Below are positions 28,701 through 37,229 of a stretch of 64,000 bases of DNA, piece after piece (the stretch's first letter is position 1; the number at the start of each line of letters is the position of its first letter). Under the pieces are notes generated by a model. The model saw nothing but the letters and a program-made list of their open reading frames with translations. It did no database searches and was not told the DNA's origin. Location of the stretch: contig JAEUVX010000004.1 of the NCBI GenBank assembly GCA_016786615.1, positions 186,001-250,000 of the forward strand. Reading direction: 5' to 3'. This DNA comes from Flavipsychrobacter sp. GTDB taxonomy: Bacteria; Bacteroidota; Bacteroidia; Chitinophagales; Chitinophagaceae. Made by a program: the position numbers and the translations under genes.

Positions 28701-29990
28701 TTATTCTTTCGTAAACTTCAGGGTAGTTACATCCTGTGCTGTAGCCAGCTTCAGTATATAGTTTCCTGTAGCCAGTGTAGCTACGTTTACAGTGTTATTA
28801 TTTACACTCACTGTTTGTTTTACAACTATTTTTCCTGTCACATCATATACGATTACATCAGCATCGCCTGTAAGGCCTGTGATAGTCAGTACATTTTTAG
28901 CAGGGTTAGGGTGTATGCCTGCAGACTGTCCTACTACAGCAGCGATACCTGTAGGTGGCATGCTTGCGTTGAACGTCAGTGTTTTTTCTTCAAAAGTGAT
29001 GAATGACGCAGTAGGGTTTGCAGTAGTAAGGGAGAAGCTGAGTGGAGTACTTGTTTTACCACCAACATCGCCGAAGATTTTGTAGCTGCCCAATGGTACG
29101 TTTGCAAAGCTGAACTGTCCGTTTGCATTAGAGTATGTATATGCAATCGCTTTGTTTGCACCATCTGTCAGTATGATAAGCCTGTTTGGTACAGGGTCGC
29201 CAACAGCAGTAGATTTATTGGCACCCAACAATACGCTGCCGCCAACAAAGCCCGGTCCACCCGGATTAGTTCCGCCTATCAGTGCAATGTTAGCCGTTAC
29301 AGATGTAGTAACAGTTGGTGCGATACCTGTAGCACCCGACCACATCAGCGATGATGTATAATAAGTAGGCAGATAGCTGCTGTAGCTTGTATGTGCAGGT
29401 AGCAGGAATGCTTTTACAAGCAAAGAATCGTACCTGGGGCTTGGCAGTGTGAAGCTATAATCGCCTGCAGAGGTTGCAATGGCGCTGTCTATAGCTACCA
29501 ACTTCCAGGTAAACGTCCATGTAGTACCTATTAATACAGAGTCCGGGGCTTTTTTGATGAGCATCACTTTAGCACCTGCTGCCGGTGTGCCGCCCAATGT
29601 ACCCAGATATATTTTACCTGATACGCTTGGTGGTGGCGGTGGTACGCATTTTGTAAAGTTTGAAGTAATATTCACGCCTGCATAGGTATGGCTGTTGCTC
29701 AGCATAGGGCCACTGCAGTTTACAGTACGGGCCTCAATAGGGTGGCCCGATAGCGTAGTACCAGGCAGTGTTACGCTGTAAGCACCAGTAGTATTGGTAA
29801 CGGCAGTAAGGTAGATGTATGCGCCGTGTGTACCGGGCGACCATCCTTTGTTGCTATCTGTGGTCACAAATACGGTTTGTCCTACAACCGGTGCGCCTGT
29901 TGTAGTCAGTACGGTACCCGAAAAGTTGAATTGTGCATACGTTACTACCGAGAGCAACATTGCAAGCATGATTAGTAGATTCTTTTTCAT
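28701..29990 (-). CDS. Secreted multidomain protein with T9SS domain (tandem pair, second)
   Basis: The 429-residue protein has a signal peptide (ending VTYAQ). Three carboxypeptidase-regulatory/CNA-B-like sandwich units follow (FSGTVLTTTGAPVVGQTVFV; VSGKIYLGTLGGTPAAGAKV; VGGSVLLGANKSTAVGDPVPNR), then a type A sorting domain (GIHPNPAKNVLTI, VIVYDVTGKIV). It is paralogous over its whole length to the protein at 30191. The spacing suggests separate transcripts, since a terminator lies between. Probably a surface structural protein; no enzyme motif. Confidence 0.82.
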   Translation of the reverse strand: MKKNLLIMLAMLLSVVTYAQFNFSGTVLTTTGAPVVGQTVFVTTDSNKGWSPGTHGAYIYLTAVTNTTGAYSVTLPGTTLSGHPIEARTVNCSGPMLSNSHTYAGVNITSNFTKCVPPPPPSVSGKIYLGTLGGTPAAGAKVMLIKKAPDSVLIGTTWTFTWKLVAIDSAIATSAGDYSFTLPSPRYDSLLVKAFLLPAHTSYSSYLPTYYTSSLMWSGATGIAPTVTTSVTANIALIGGTNPGGPGFVGGSVLLGANKSTAVGDPVPNRLIILTDGANKAIAYTYSNANGQFSFANVPLGSYKIFGDVGGKTSTPLSFSLTTANPTASFITFEEKTLTFNASMPPTGIAAVVGQSAGIHPNPAKNVLTITGLTGDADVIVYDVTGKIVVKQTVSVNNNTVNVATLATGNYILKLATAQDVTTLKFTKE

Positions 29991-30133
29991 ATTGTTTACG
30001 GTTAATTTTTTTAAGTATTTAAGTTATTGTTTAGGCCTGTGTATATAATGACGCAGGCATGACGGGATATGTTAGAATGATGACATGAAAAAACTAAAAA
30101 AAATATTAGTTCAATACGGTTATAATACCGCGC

Positions 30134-30168
30134 ATAAAAAAACCTTCAGTTAGTACTAACTGAAGGTT
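30134..30168 (-). terminator. Terminator formed by a 28-bp perfect palindrome
   Basis: Positions 30141-30168 form a perfect palindrome centred on TAGTACTA (arms AACCTTCAGTTAGT), followed on the minus strand by seven T residues. It ends the 30191 gene. Confidence 0.85.
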
Positions 30169-30190
30169 AAAACTACCAACTCTCAATTCT

Positions 30191-31450
30191 TTATTGTTTC
30201 ACAAACTTCAGGCTGGATGTGCCTGCATTGTTTGATAACTGAACGGTATAATGCCCTTGTGGCAGTGTACTGATATTTATGGAGTGCAGTCTGCCATGCA
30301 GCAAAGTTGCGGGTGGCATTACCTGCCTGCCTGCAATGTCATATATCGTTATCACAGCATCGGCCTGCAAGCCATCTATAGATATAGCGGTAGTTGCAGG
30401 GTTAGGATATATCCTGATGTTTGCCTGCGTTGTATTGGCAATGCCTAATGCTGGCATCATCGGGTCGAAGGTTCTTGATTTTTCCTGGAACGTGATAAAC
30501 TTGGACTGAGGGTTTGATGCGCTGAGTGTGAATATTAATGGTTTGCTTGTTTTGCCAAGCACATCGCCGAATATCTTGTAAGTGCCATAAGGCAGGTTGG
30601 AGAAAGAAAAAGTACCATCGCTGGCAGATACTGTATGTCCATATACTTTATCCATAGTGTCTGTTAGTAATATCAGCCTGTTGGGCAAAGGGTCTCCTAC
30701 GGCAGTAGATTTGCCTGCACCTACTACTACAAAGCCGCTGACATAGCCGGGGCCACCGGGAGTATTGACCTGCCTCATCTTTATACTTGGCGTAGTAGAT
30801 GTATATGGCAGCCAGCTTGCATTGGGCCATGTGAGTGTATCTGCATAATAGGTAGGTGCATATTTGCTGTAATTGGCAGAGAAAGATTGGTATGCCGCGC
30901 GTACCAGCATATCCTGCCCGCTGCCGGGATGGCTGAAGGCATAACTACCAACGGCTGAGGCAATAACACTATCTGTGGGTGTTAGCTTGTAGTACGTGAT
31001 ACTGCCAACAATAGTATCTTCAGCAATGCGTATCAGCCATACTTTAGCACTGGATGCAGCAGTGCTGCCACTGCCCAATGTTACCTGCCCCGATATGGTG
31101 GGTGCAGGTGTGATGCATACCGTAAAATCAGAAACGATGTTGTTGCCCTTGTACTGGTATGTTTTGGTTGACAGTACACTGTTGCAGTTTACCGTACTGG
31201 ACATGATGTACATACCATTTACCACACTGGTGGGCAGTGTTACGCTGTATTTACCTCCGGTATCTGTAACGTCAGACAAGTTAAATGCAGGGAGCAACTT
31301 GGGGTTGATAGTGGTATCTGCTTTTACAAATACCGTCTTGCCCGACAGCGGCGTCCCCGACGAGTTGCGCACCGTACCTGAAAAAGTGTATTGTGCTTTT
31401 GCATACACGCCTATCATCATCATCAGTAACAATAAATATCGCCTTTTCAT
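30191..31450 (-). CDS. Secreted multidomain protein with T9SS domain (tandem pair, first)
   Basis: The 419-residue paralogue of 28701 has a signal peptide (ending YAKAQ), three sandwich units (FSGTVRNSSGTPLSGKTVFV; ISGQVTLGSGSTAASSAKVW; VSGFVVVGAGKSTAVGDPLPNR) and a type A sorting domain (IRIYPNPATTAISI). The shared blocks VGAGKSTAVGDPLPNRLILLTD and GTYKIFGD are almost identical in both proteins, while the rest has diverged. Confidence 0.82.
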   Translation of the reverse strand: MKRRYLLLLMMMIGVYAKAQYTFSGTVRNSSGTPLSGKTVFVKADTTINPKLLPAFNLSDVTDTGGKYSVTLPTSVVNGMYIMSSTVNCNSVLSTKTYQYKGNNIVSDFTVCITPAPTISGQVTLGSGSTAASSAKVWLIRIAEDTIVGSITYYKLTPTDSVIASAVGSYAFSHPGSGQDMLVRAAYQSFSANYSKYAPTYYADTLTWPNASWLPYTSTTPSIKMRQVNTPGGPGYVSGFVVVGAGKSTAVGDPLPNRLILLTDTMDKVYGHTVSASDGTFSFSNLPYGTYKIFGDVLGKTSKPLIFTLSASNPQSKFITFQEKSRTFDPMMPALGIANTTQANIRIYPNPATTAISIDGLQADAVITIYDIAGRQVMPPATLLHGRLHSINISTLPQGHYTVQLSNNAGTSSLKFVKQ

Positions 31451-31525
31451 ACCTCACTTTGTTTTGTTGTATTCTTGTACAATACGTTTTTTTTTAATTT
31501 CATTTATATATACAGCCCTAAGGCT

Positions 31526-33283
31526 TTATTTTTTATTCAGTTTATAAGTTACTCCTATACGAATATACGGACGCTTATAGATACTCCGCACACGTTCGTC
31601 GGGTATATAATTGGCATTATTCAGCATAGATATCATCAGCACGTCAAAACTAAGTCCGTTTCTAAGTGCATAGTTTACGCCCAGCATGTAGTTGAAGCGT
31701 ACCGGGCTGCCATCTGCATTCAGTTTTTCGGATGCTGCAAAGTCTTTATAGGGGCTGTAATTGTAGTTGATGCGGGTTTCTATTCCCGGTATCGTAGGCG
31801 CGGGGCTGCTTTCATTTACCTGCGCAAATACAAGGGTATCGTAGCGCATCTTACCGGCAAAGCGTTGTTCGTCCCTGTCTATCTGCACCAGTTTGCTGAA
31901 GTTGGCAGAGATGCCCGCATTAATGCTCAGTTGTTTGGTAAATCTGTATTGCAGCAACACCGGTAGTTCAAACTCGAAATACTGTTTCGGACGGATGGTT
32001 TTGGTAACAGATATGGAATCGTATTGCTGTGCATAGAAATACCTGCGTATGATATTGTAGATAGGGTTGCCATAAATATCCGCACCTTCGGGGCTAATGA
32101 TGTGCAGCGCTGTGGTAGAATTGTTTTTTACATCGTAATACGGCGTGGCATTATCCAGCGTAGTACGCTTCAGCGATGCGTATTTGGCTGTAGGCTGCAT
32201 TATTACAGCTATACGTTTGTTGATGTTAGCTTGCAGATACACACCCAGAATGCCATTGCCAGCGCTGTATTTATTAGTGCTTATTTCATAGCCTGTTTTC
32301 ACACCATAGTCCCATTTAATAGGGTTGCGTTTGCGGCCTGTATCGGCAATAACCTCTTGTGGTGCCGGAGCAGCAGTTGTAGCAGGTGTTGTAGTTGCTA
32401 CAGGTTTTGAATCCTGTGTTTCAGTTTGCTTTTCTGCTTGTGGGGCTGCCTGCGGAGCAATGGCTGTTTCTATAGTTGCAGCAGCAGATGGTATAGCTTC
32501 ATATCCCTGTGTTTTGCTCGTCATTGGTGGTAGTTGCTTGCCGCTTGCTGCTACCATATTGGCCGCATTGCGGTTGCTGCGTGTTATCAGTGGTTCGTAC
32601 TTCGATATGTCTATCTGTACGGTTTGTTGTTTCTTAGGTGCGCCGGCGGTTGGTAGCGGCAGGTTGTCAAACATGTCTCCGGCAGTGTTGCCAGATGCGG
32701 GTACAGGGGCTGTGCTTACGGCTTGGGGTGTAGTGGTGCTTGGTGCATCTGTGTTTGTTTGCCTGTAGGTGGTACTGACAGGTGATGGGGTTGCTATCTC
32801 GGCAGGTGTAGTGATAACATCTACGGGTTCGTTTGGTGATGTGATAGCAGGTGTAGTTGTTTTTGCATGTGCAAGTGTTTGTTGTTTGTTTACAGGAAGT
32901 GCAGGTGTATTTTGTTTGTTGCGGTTTTTATGTTCTATGCGTTGAGGAGCAGGCACAGCCACAGCAGATGGATTGCCGGGTGTTGCGGTATTGTTTATAG
33001 TGGCATGGGTGATGGGTGCGTTGCTAACGGCTGCATGATGTATGGTTGCATCTGCTACTGTAGTTGCATGGTTGCTGCGGGTAAATGCCCCTGTGAGCAA
33101 CAACGACGAAACGGCTACCAGCAATGCCAGCGCCGTAACCCACCAGATGAGGATGCGTTTTTTGCCACGCCCTTCGTCCAGCCGTTTTTCAAGTTTGTTC
33201 CACACATCGGGGTCTGGCTGCTCCCTGTAGCCCCCCAATTCCTCGCGGAACAAATCATCTATGTATGTGCGTTTGTCTTCCAT
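31526..33283 (-). CDS. Dual-membrane anti-sigma/outer-membrane barrel protein
   Basis: The 585-residue protein has a short cytosolic head (MEDKRTYIDDLFREELGGYREQPD..., residues 1-42) and a single membrane helix (43-66, ILIWWVTALALLVAVSSLLL). A Pro/Ala/Thr-rich low-complexity stretch of about 250 residues leads to a C-terminal domain of about 265 residues with outer-membrane barrel strands (DYGVKTGYEIST, FEFELPVLLQYRFT, INAGISANFSKL, YIRIGVTYKLNKK). It starts 11 bp after the ECF sigma gene. This is the layout of the dual membrane-spanning anti-sigma factors described in Bacteroides, so it probably holds the sigma factor and senses the outer membrane. The anti-sigma function is inferred from context. 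Confidence 0.7.
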   Translation of the reverse strand: MEDKRTYIDDLFREELGGYREQPDPDVWNKLEKRLDEGRGKKRILIWWVTALALLVAVSSLLLTGAFTRSNHATTVADATIHHAAVSNAPITHATINNTATPGNPSAVAVPAPQRIEHKNRNKQNTPALPVNKQQTLAHAKTTTPAITSPNEPVDVITTPAEIATPSPVSTTYRQTNTDAPSTTTPQAVSTAPVPASGNTAGDMFDNLPLPTAGAPKKQQTVQIDISKYEPLITRSNRNAANMVAASGKQLPPMTSKTQGYEAIPSAAATIETAIAPQAAPQAEKQTETQDSKPVATTTPATTAAPAPQEVIADTGRKRNPIKWDYGVKTGYEISTNKYSAGNGILGVYLQANINKRIAVIMQPTAKYASLKRTTLDNATPYYDVKNNSTTALHIISPEGADIYGNPIYNIIRRYFYAQQYDSISVTKTIRPKQYFEFELPVLLQYRFTKQLSINAGISANFSKLVQIDRDEQRFAGKMRYDTLVFAQVNESSPAPTIPGIETRINYNYSPYKDFAASEKLNADGSPVRFNYMLGVNYALRNGLSFDVLMISMLNNANYIPDERVRSIYKRPYIRIGVTYKLNKK

Positions 33284-33294
33284 CTTCCGAACAA

Positions 33295-33846
33295 CTACAT
33301 ATGGTTAATAATATTTTCTTTCAGTTTTCTGCGGGCATCGTTCAGGTACCAGCGGCTGTTGCCTTCGCTGATGCCTACGAGCGTTGCAATCTCTTTGTGC
33401 ATCATATCTTCAAACACGTACAGGTTGAAGACCATGCGATGCGTATCGGGCAGTTGGTGTATAAGCACCAGCAGCTCTTTGTACGATAATTTGCCTACCT
33501 GATTATCTGCCACATAACCTTCAATAGGGTGGGTTTCAGGGTCGGGGTGTACTTCATTTTCAAACTTGCCATGCTTGCGCAGGTAGTCGGTTATCCGGTT
33601 GATGGCAATGCGGCGCATCCACCCTTCCAGCGAGCCTTTAAATTCATACTGTTCCAGCTTGGTAAACACTTTGAAAAAGGTATCGTTCAGCACTTCTTCC
33701 GCTGCTTCTTTATTAAACAGGTATCGCCTGATGACGCCATAGACTACAGGTGCATAGGTATCATACATTTTTCGCTGTGCATTACGGTTGCCCGCAATAC
33801 AATCCCGTACCAGCTGCATCAGCTCGTCGTGGCCGGTAGCAGCCAT
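33295..33846 (-). CDS. ECF-type RNA polymerase sigma factor
   Basis: From the ATG at 33846 the protein has 183 residues. Region 2 is KMYDTYAPVVYGVIRRYLFNKEAAEEVLNDTFFKVF and ...LEGWMRRIAINRITDYLRK. Region 4 is LIHQLPDTHRMVFNLYVFEDMMHKEIATLVGISEGNSRWYLNDARRKL. The frame is open to a TTG at 33879, but an imperfect -7 box (TTTATTTG) lies there. It is co-transcribed with the anti-sigma/barrel gene, its likely antagonist. The regulon probably includes envelope genes; this is not shown by the sequence. Confidence 0.92.
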   Translation of the reverse strand: MAATGHDELMQLVRDCIAGNRNAQRKMYDTYAPVVYGVIRRYLFNKEAAEEVLNDTFFKVFTKLEQYEFKGSLEGWMRRIAINRITDYLRKHGKFENEVHPDPETHPIEGYVADNQVGKLSYKELLVLIHQLPDTHRMVFNLYVFEDMMHKEIATLVGISEGNSRWYLNDARRKLKENIINHM

Positions 33847-34042
33847 TGGTTGCGATGATATATTGGCAGGGCCGGTCAAATAAATAAGTGTAAATGTTTA
33901 GTCAATTGTTAATAATTCCTGCTTATTAACTATGACGCAATAATAGCTCCAAATGTTAGGTCAGAGGGTGACATTTATTTTAGTGGCATGTGAGGGTGTG
34001 AAGATACAATGAGTAACCGCTATTCATTTGAAATATATGGCA
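33847..34042. other. Non-coding stretch upstream of the ECF sigma gene
   Basis: Together with the next 480 bp this is a region without a long gene. This part holds the presumed sigma promoter near 33880-33910. It also has an imperfect inverted repeat around 33903-33929 (TTGTTAATAA...TTATTAAC-like arms) but no open frame I can support. Confidence 0.4.
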
Positions 34043-34066
34043 CAAAAAAACCGGGGGCTACCCCGG
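34043..34066 (-). terminator. Terminator of the small-ORF transcript
   Basis: CCGGGG-tagc-CCCCGG followed on the minus strand by seven T residues (34044-34050). It ends a transcript started at the promoter near 34390, so that RNA would be about 340 nt, most of it 3' untranslated. An additional stem (CACCTCC/GGAGGTG) lies inside near 34175-34205. Confidence 0.8.
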
Positions 34067-34274
34067 CTCTTTTACTCTTAAGCCCTTCCCTTATACCAAA
34101 TTTCCTTGTTATATGTATTGGCTTACTCTTTTTTAGTACATCCTTCCCGCAGCACCTCCCCGCCTGAATAGGTAGGAGGTGTGAGAGATGGTCAACCCAA
34201 TAGGGGGATTCGTTTGTTTTGTTCGGTTTGTTTGATAAAAAGAGAGTGCAATACCTGAAAAAGCCAAGCGTTAC

Positions 34275-34379
34275 CTATAGAGGATAAACCATCAGTAATG
34301 CAATAATCAACAGCATAGCGCCGATGACTACCCATGATAGAATTGAATATTTATCCATTGCTTTTTCCATGCTATGCAT
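34275..34379 (-). CDS. 34-residue single-span membrane protein
   Basis: ATG at 34379 and TAG at 34275 enclose a 34-residue ORF: a charged head (MHSMEKAMDKYS) and one hydrophobic helix (ILSWVVIGAMLLIIALLMVY) ending in PL. A -7-like box CATATTTA ends nine bases before the ATG, and 11-bp direct repeats lie further upstream. A strong terminator follows. Real promoter-like and terminator signals on both sides make translation plausible. Family unknown; the length is typical of small regulatory membrane proteins. Confidence 0.6.
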   Translation of the reverse strand: MHSMEKAMDKYSILSWVVIGAMLLIIALLMVYPL

Positions 34380-34388
34380 ATCGTAATG

Positions 34389-34468
34389 TAAATATGACTC
34401 AGGTAACGGCTGTTTGCAAGTTTCAGGCGTTACAACTGCATTTCAGGAGCGTTACAAAAGCGTTACAA
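34389..34468 (-). promoter_or_regulatory. Iteron promoter F (variant of the 4 x 11-bp family)
   Basis: Read on the minus strand, four 11-bp units follow without gaps at 34425-34468: TTGTAACGCTT, TTGTAACGCTC, CTGAAATGCAG, TTGTAACGCCT. After 28 bp comes CATATTTA (34389-34396). The layout equals that of the promoters at 51.4, 52.2, 53.0, 61.1 and 61.7 kb, but the spacer is 5-7 bp shorter. A 14-bp palindrome TTACAATATTGTAA (34463-34476) overlaps the first unit. Confidence 0.65.
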
Positions 34469-34507
34469 TATTGTAAGAATGACTTAATTTGTTGATTATC
34501 AATAAAA

Positions 34508-34533
34508 TAAAAAAAACGCTCTGGTTAGAGCGT
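34508..34533 (-). terminator. Terminator overlapping the stop codon of the TPR-HTH gene
   Basis: ACGCTCT-aacc-AGAGCGT (34516-34533 on the minus strand) is followed by eight T residues. The TAA stop lies in the hairpin. Confidence 0.85.
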
Positions 34534-36201
34534 CTGTACAAAATCTTCAAGGTTTTTATCCTCCGGCAGCTGCACTTTTTTCAATAACCGGTGCTTGTTT
34601 ACCCTTACAGCCTCCAGACTTACACCCAACATTGCTGCCATTTCCTTGTTAGATAGCCCCAGTTTGGTAAGCAGAATGGAGCGAAGCTCGGCGGTAGTCA
34701 GTTCGGGGTATTTTTCTTTTACACGGGCTATATAGCCTGTGTGCACTTTATTAAATAATGTCTGGAAATTGGTCCATTGCTCGTCGTTAAGTATTACAGA
34801 ATTCTGCAATAATTGCAAGCTGTTTTCTTTTTCTGGCAGTTCGTTGCTGCATGGCAGTGATTGGTATCTTTCTATCTCTACGCTGAATTTTTCTATTAGG
34901 TCATTTTTCTCCTGTATGCTCTTTGTAAAGTCAGACAGTTGCTGGCGTGCCAGTTCTTCAATACGATTACGCTCTGCCTCAGCCATTTTGCTTTTTTGCA
35001 TGTGTTTCAGCTTTTGGCGGTTGATGAGCAGCAGACTGATGACGCCCGAAAGCATTATGAGCAGGATAGCTCCGTTACGTTCCAGCTTGCGTTGTTGTAG
35101 TGCTTTGTCTTTTATAGCATTCTGATAGTTGAGCGAATCGGTTTGTTTCTGTACAAGAAACTGTGCCTCTACCTGTGCAAATTCTTTTACTTTGCTTATA
35201 TCATTCAGGCTATCGCGCAGTGCCACATGTATATTCTGGTAGCGATATGCTTTTTCAAAATCTTTTCGTTCGGCATATAACGTCATCAGGCTGGAAGCTA
35301 CTTCAGAGCGTATGTCCATTAGTTCCAGCTTTTCACCGTTTGCTTTAGCCATCAGCAGCGAGCGTTCCGCCTTATCGAGGCAGGCATTTTTATTTTTCAG
35401 GCTATCGGGCAGGGGTACTTTGTTCATACCCTTTGCAGCACGTAAGTAGCATTCGCCGATGTCGGCCAGTGCAATAGTCTGGTTTTTAATCAGCCCCAGT
35501 TCGTGCAGCATAGCTTCGGCTTTATAATAACACTCAAGTGCGGGTACTAAGTTACCTGTGCGTATATACACACCACCCATATTCAGGTATATATTGGCAA
35601 GCTCGCCGCGTGTAGCCTCTGTGCCATACTTCAGTTCCTGCTCCAGTGCTTTGTTGTAATAATATATGGCATCGTCAAATTTATCCTGCCTTACGTACAG
35701 GTAGCCGATGTTTAGCATGAGGTGCTGGTGGTATTTGATGCCTGCACGCTCATATACTTTTATACCTTCCAGCGCGTTTTGTAATGCTTTGTCATAATCG
35801 TTGTTGGTAGCATATACCGCGCTGATGGCAGATAGTATCAGTGCTTCACGGTCGGGTGCCTTCATGCGGCGTGCTACCGTCAATGAAGCCTGAAAGTATT
35901 TAAGTGCCTGAGGCAGGTTGTTCTGTACGGCATTGCAGCGGCCTATGAGGTAGTTGCCACGCATCATGCCTTTATCCCACTTCAGTTTTTCGGCAAGGTT
36001 TAATACCTGTACACCATAATCCTTGCTTTTTTCAAGGTCGGTCTGGAAGTACACGCCGGATATCTCGTATAGCAGGTTTACCTTATTGGTATCTTCTTTG
36101 GCTGTTTTCAATACAGCCAGTAACGAGTCTGCATTGGGCTGCGCAAATACCTGCAGATATATAAGCGGTAGAATGAATGTTAAGATTGTTTTCTTCAGCA
36201 C
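34525..36201 (-). CDS. TPR sensor protein with membrane span and LuxR-like HTH
   Basis: From a GTG at 36201 the 558-residue protein has a signal-type N-terminus (LKKTILTFILPLIYLQ) and about seven TPR units in the periplasm (for example ALKYFQASLTVARRMKAPDREALIL and DAIYYYNKALEQELKYG). One membrane helix (GAILLIMLSGVISLLLI), a coiled coil, and a C-terminal helix-turn-helix (ELRSILLTKLGLSNKEMAAMLGVSLEAVRVNKHRLLKKV) complete it. It should be a membrane-bound one-component regulator. The upstream TTG at 36237 lies in the -33 box and is not the start. Ligand and targets are unknown. Confidence 0.82.
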   Translation of the reverse strand: MLKKTILTFILPLIYLQVFAQPNADSLLAVLKTAKEDTNKVNLLYEISGVYFQTDLEKSKDYGVQVLNLAEKLKWDKGMMRGNYLIGRCNAVQNNLPQALKYFQASLTVARRMKAPDREALILSAISAVYATNNDYDKALQNALEGIKVYERAGIKYHQHLMLNIGYLYVRQDKFDDAIYYYNKALEQELKYGTEATRGELANIYLNMGGVYIRTGNLVPALECYYKAEAMLHELGLIKNQTIALADIGECYLRAAKGMNKVPLPDSLKNKNACLDKAERSLLMAKANGEKLELMDIRSEVASSLMTLYAERKDFEKAYRYQNIHVALRDSLNDISKVKEFAQVEAQFLVQKQTDSLNYQNAIKDKALQQRKLERNGAILLIMLSGVISLLLINRQKLKHMQKSKMAEAERNRIEELARQQLSDFTKSIQEKNDLIEKFSVEIERYQSLPCSNELPEKENSLQLLQNSVILNDEQWTNFQTLFNKVHTGYIARVKEKYPELTTAELRSILLTKLGLSNKEMAAMLGVSLEAVRVNKHRLLKKVQLPEDKNLEDFVQTL

Positions 36202-36205
36202 ACCC

Positions 36206-36237
36206 CAAATATATAATACCCGACGGTAAATTTGCAA
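36206..36237 (-). promoter_or_regulatory. Complete Bacteroidota promoter with four-base leader
   Basis: On the minus strand TTG (36235-36237), 21 bp, then TATATTTG (36206-36213): the -33/-7 pair at consensus spacing. The GTG start of the TPR-HTH gene is only four bases after the -7 box. Confidence 0.75.
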
Positions 36238-36371
36238 TAAGGTATGTTATGTTTTATCAGTGGGGAAAATGTTCAAAACAGGTATGTTGATACATAAACG
36301 CAAACCAGGTTCATGACATCCATCATATTCCTCCATATTCCTATTTGGTAACTTACATCAAACACTTGAAC

Positions 36372-37145
36372 ATGAAAAAGCTCGAAAACAAAATAGTTGT
36401 CGTTACCGGTGCAGGTGCAGGGTTGGGCAAGGCTATTGCTACGTTGTTTGCAGCTAATGGTGCAAAGGTAGTGGCGGCAGACATAGACGAAGCAGCACTA
36501 AGCGTACTTGAAAAAGAGATAACTGCTGTCGGAGGTATTGTAAAAACTGTAAAAGCCAATATGGGTATCAATGTCGATATAGATGCAATGGTACAAACCG
36601 CTGTAGATAATTATGGTACGGTAGATATACTGGTAAATAATGCAGGCGTGATGGACGACTTCAGCCCTGTGGCAGATGTTACCGATGTTATGTGGGATCG
36701 TGTGATGAAAATAAATGTTGATGGCCCCTTCCGCGCCATGCGTGCTGTGCTGAAGATAATGCTTGCCAAAAATACCGGCAGCATCATCAATATAGCATCG
36801 GTAGGTGGCCTGTATGGTGCGCGTGCAGGTGCGGCATATACCGCCAGCAAACACGCACTGATAGGGCTTACAAAAAACACCGGCTATATGTACGCCAAAA
36901 CAGGCGTGCGGTGCAATGCCATAGCACCCGGTGCCATGAATACCAACATTGCATCTACCATAGACTTCGCACACCTGCCGGCACTGGCATTGGTGAATGA
37001 GCGCATAATGCCGGGTATGGCGCTGAACCCGCGTGCCAGCGAACCGGTAGAGGTAGCCAATATTGCGTTATTCCTCGCATCTGATGATGCAAGCTTTGTA
37101 AATGCCGCTACAATTACTGCCGATGGCGGGTGGACTGCGTATTGA
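36372..37145 (+). CDS. Short-chain dehydrogenase/reductase
   Basis: The 257-residue classical SDR has TGAGAGLG (12-19, cofactor binding), Asp37 after beta2 (VVAADIDE, which favours NAD), NNAG (89-92), and the catalytic Ser143, Tyr156 and Lys160 (YTASK). The C-terminus ITADGGWTAY is typical. It oxidises or reduces an alcohol/ketone substrate in the cytosol; the substrate is unknown. The ATG at 36372 is preferred to the start at 36345. Confidence 0.92.
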   Translation: MKKLENKIVVVTGAGAGLGKAIATLFAANGAKVVAADIDEAALSVLEKEITAVGGIVKTVKANMGINVDIDAMVQTAVDNYGTVDILVNNAGVMDDFSPVADVTDVMWDRVMKINVDGPFRAMRAVLKIMLAKNTGSIINIASVGGLYGARAGAAYTASKHALIGLTKNTGYMYAKTGVRCNAIAPGAMNTNIASTIDFAHLPALALVNERIMPGMALNPRASEPVEVANIALFLASDDASFVNAATITADGGWTAY

Positions 37146-37178
37146 TGAGGATAGTAATATTGTTGTAGTTGGCGGCAA

Positions 37179-37194
37179 TGTAACATTTGTTACA
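37179..37194. promoter_or_regulatory. Palindromic operator-like site
   Basis: TGTAACA-tt-TGTTACA is a perfect 7-bp inverted repeat 36 bp before the secreted-protein gene at 37230. No binding protein can be assigned. Confidence 0.45.
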
Positions 37195-37229
37195 TATTAA
37201 CAGAAATAACAGCTATAGATTCGCTATAC

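Noticed and set aside
33877-33879. TTG as start of the ECF sigma factor
   Set aside because: It falls in the candidate -7 region; the ATG at 33846 gives a normal sigma factor N-terminus.
34043-34270. SRP RNA or other known structured RNA in the 3' part of the small-ORF transcript
   Set aside because: There are GC-rich stems, but I could not match the SRP GGAA-loop domain or any other known consensus.
34492-34502. TTGATTATCAA palindrome, also near 39660 and 52230, as a shared operator
   Set aside because: It occurs at differing distances and orientations from the iteron elements and is AT-rich enough to arise by chance.
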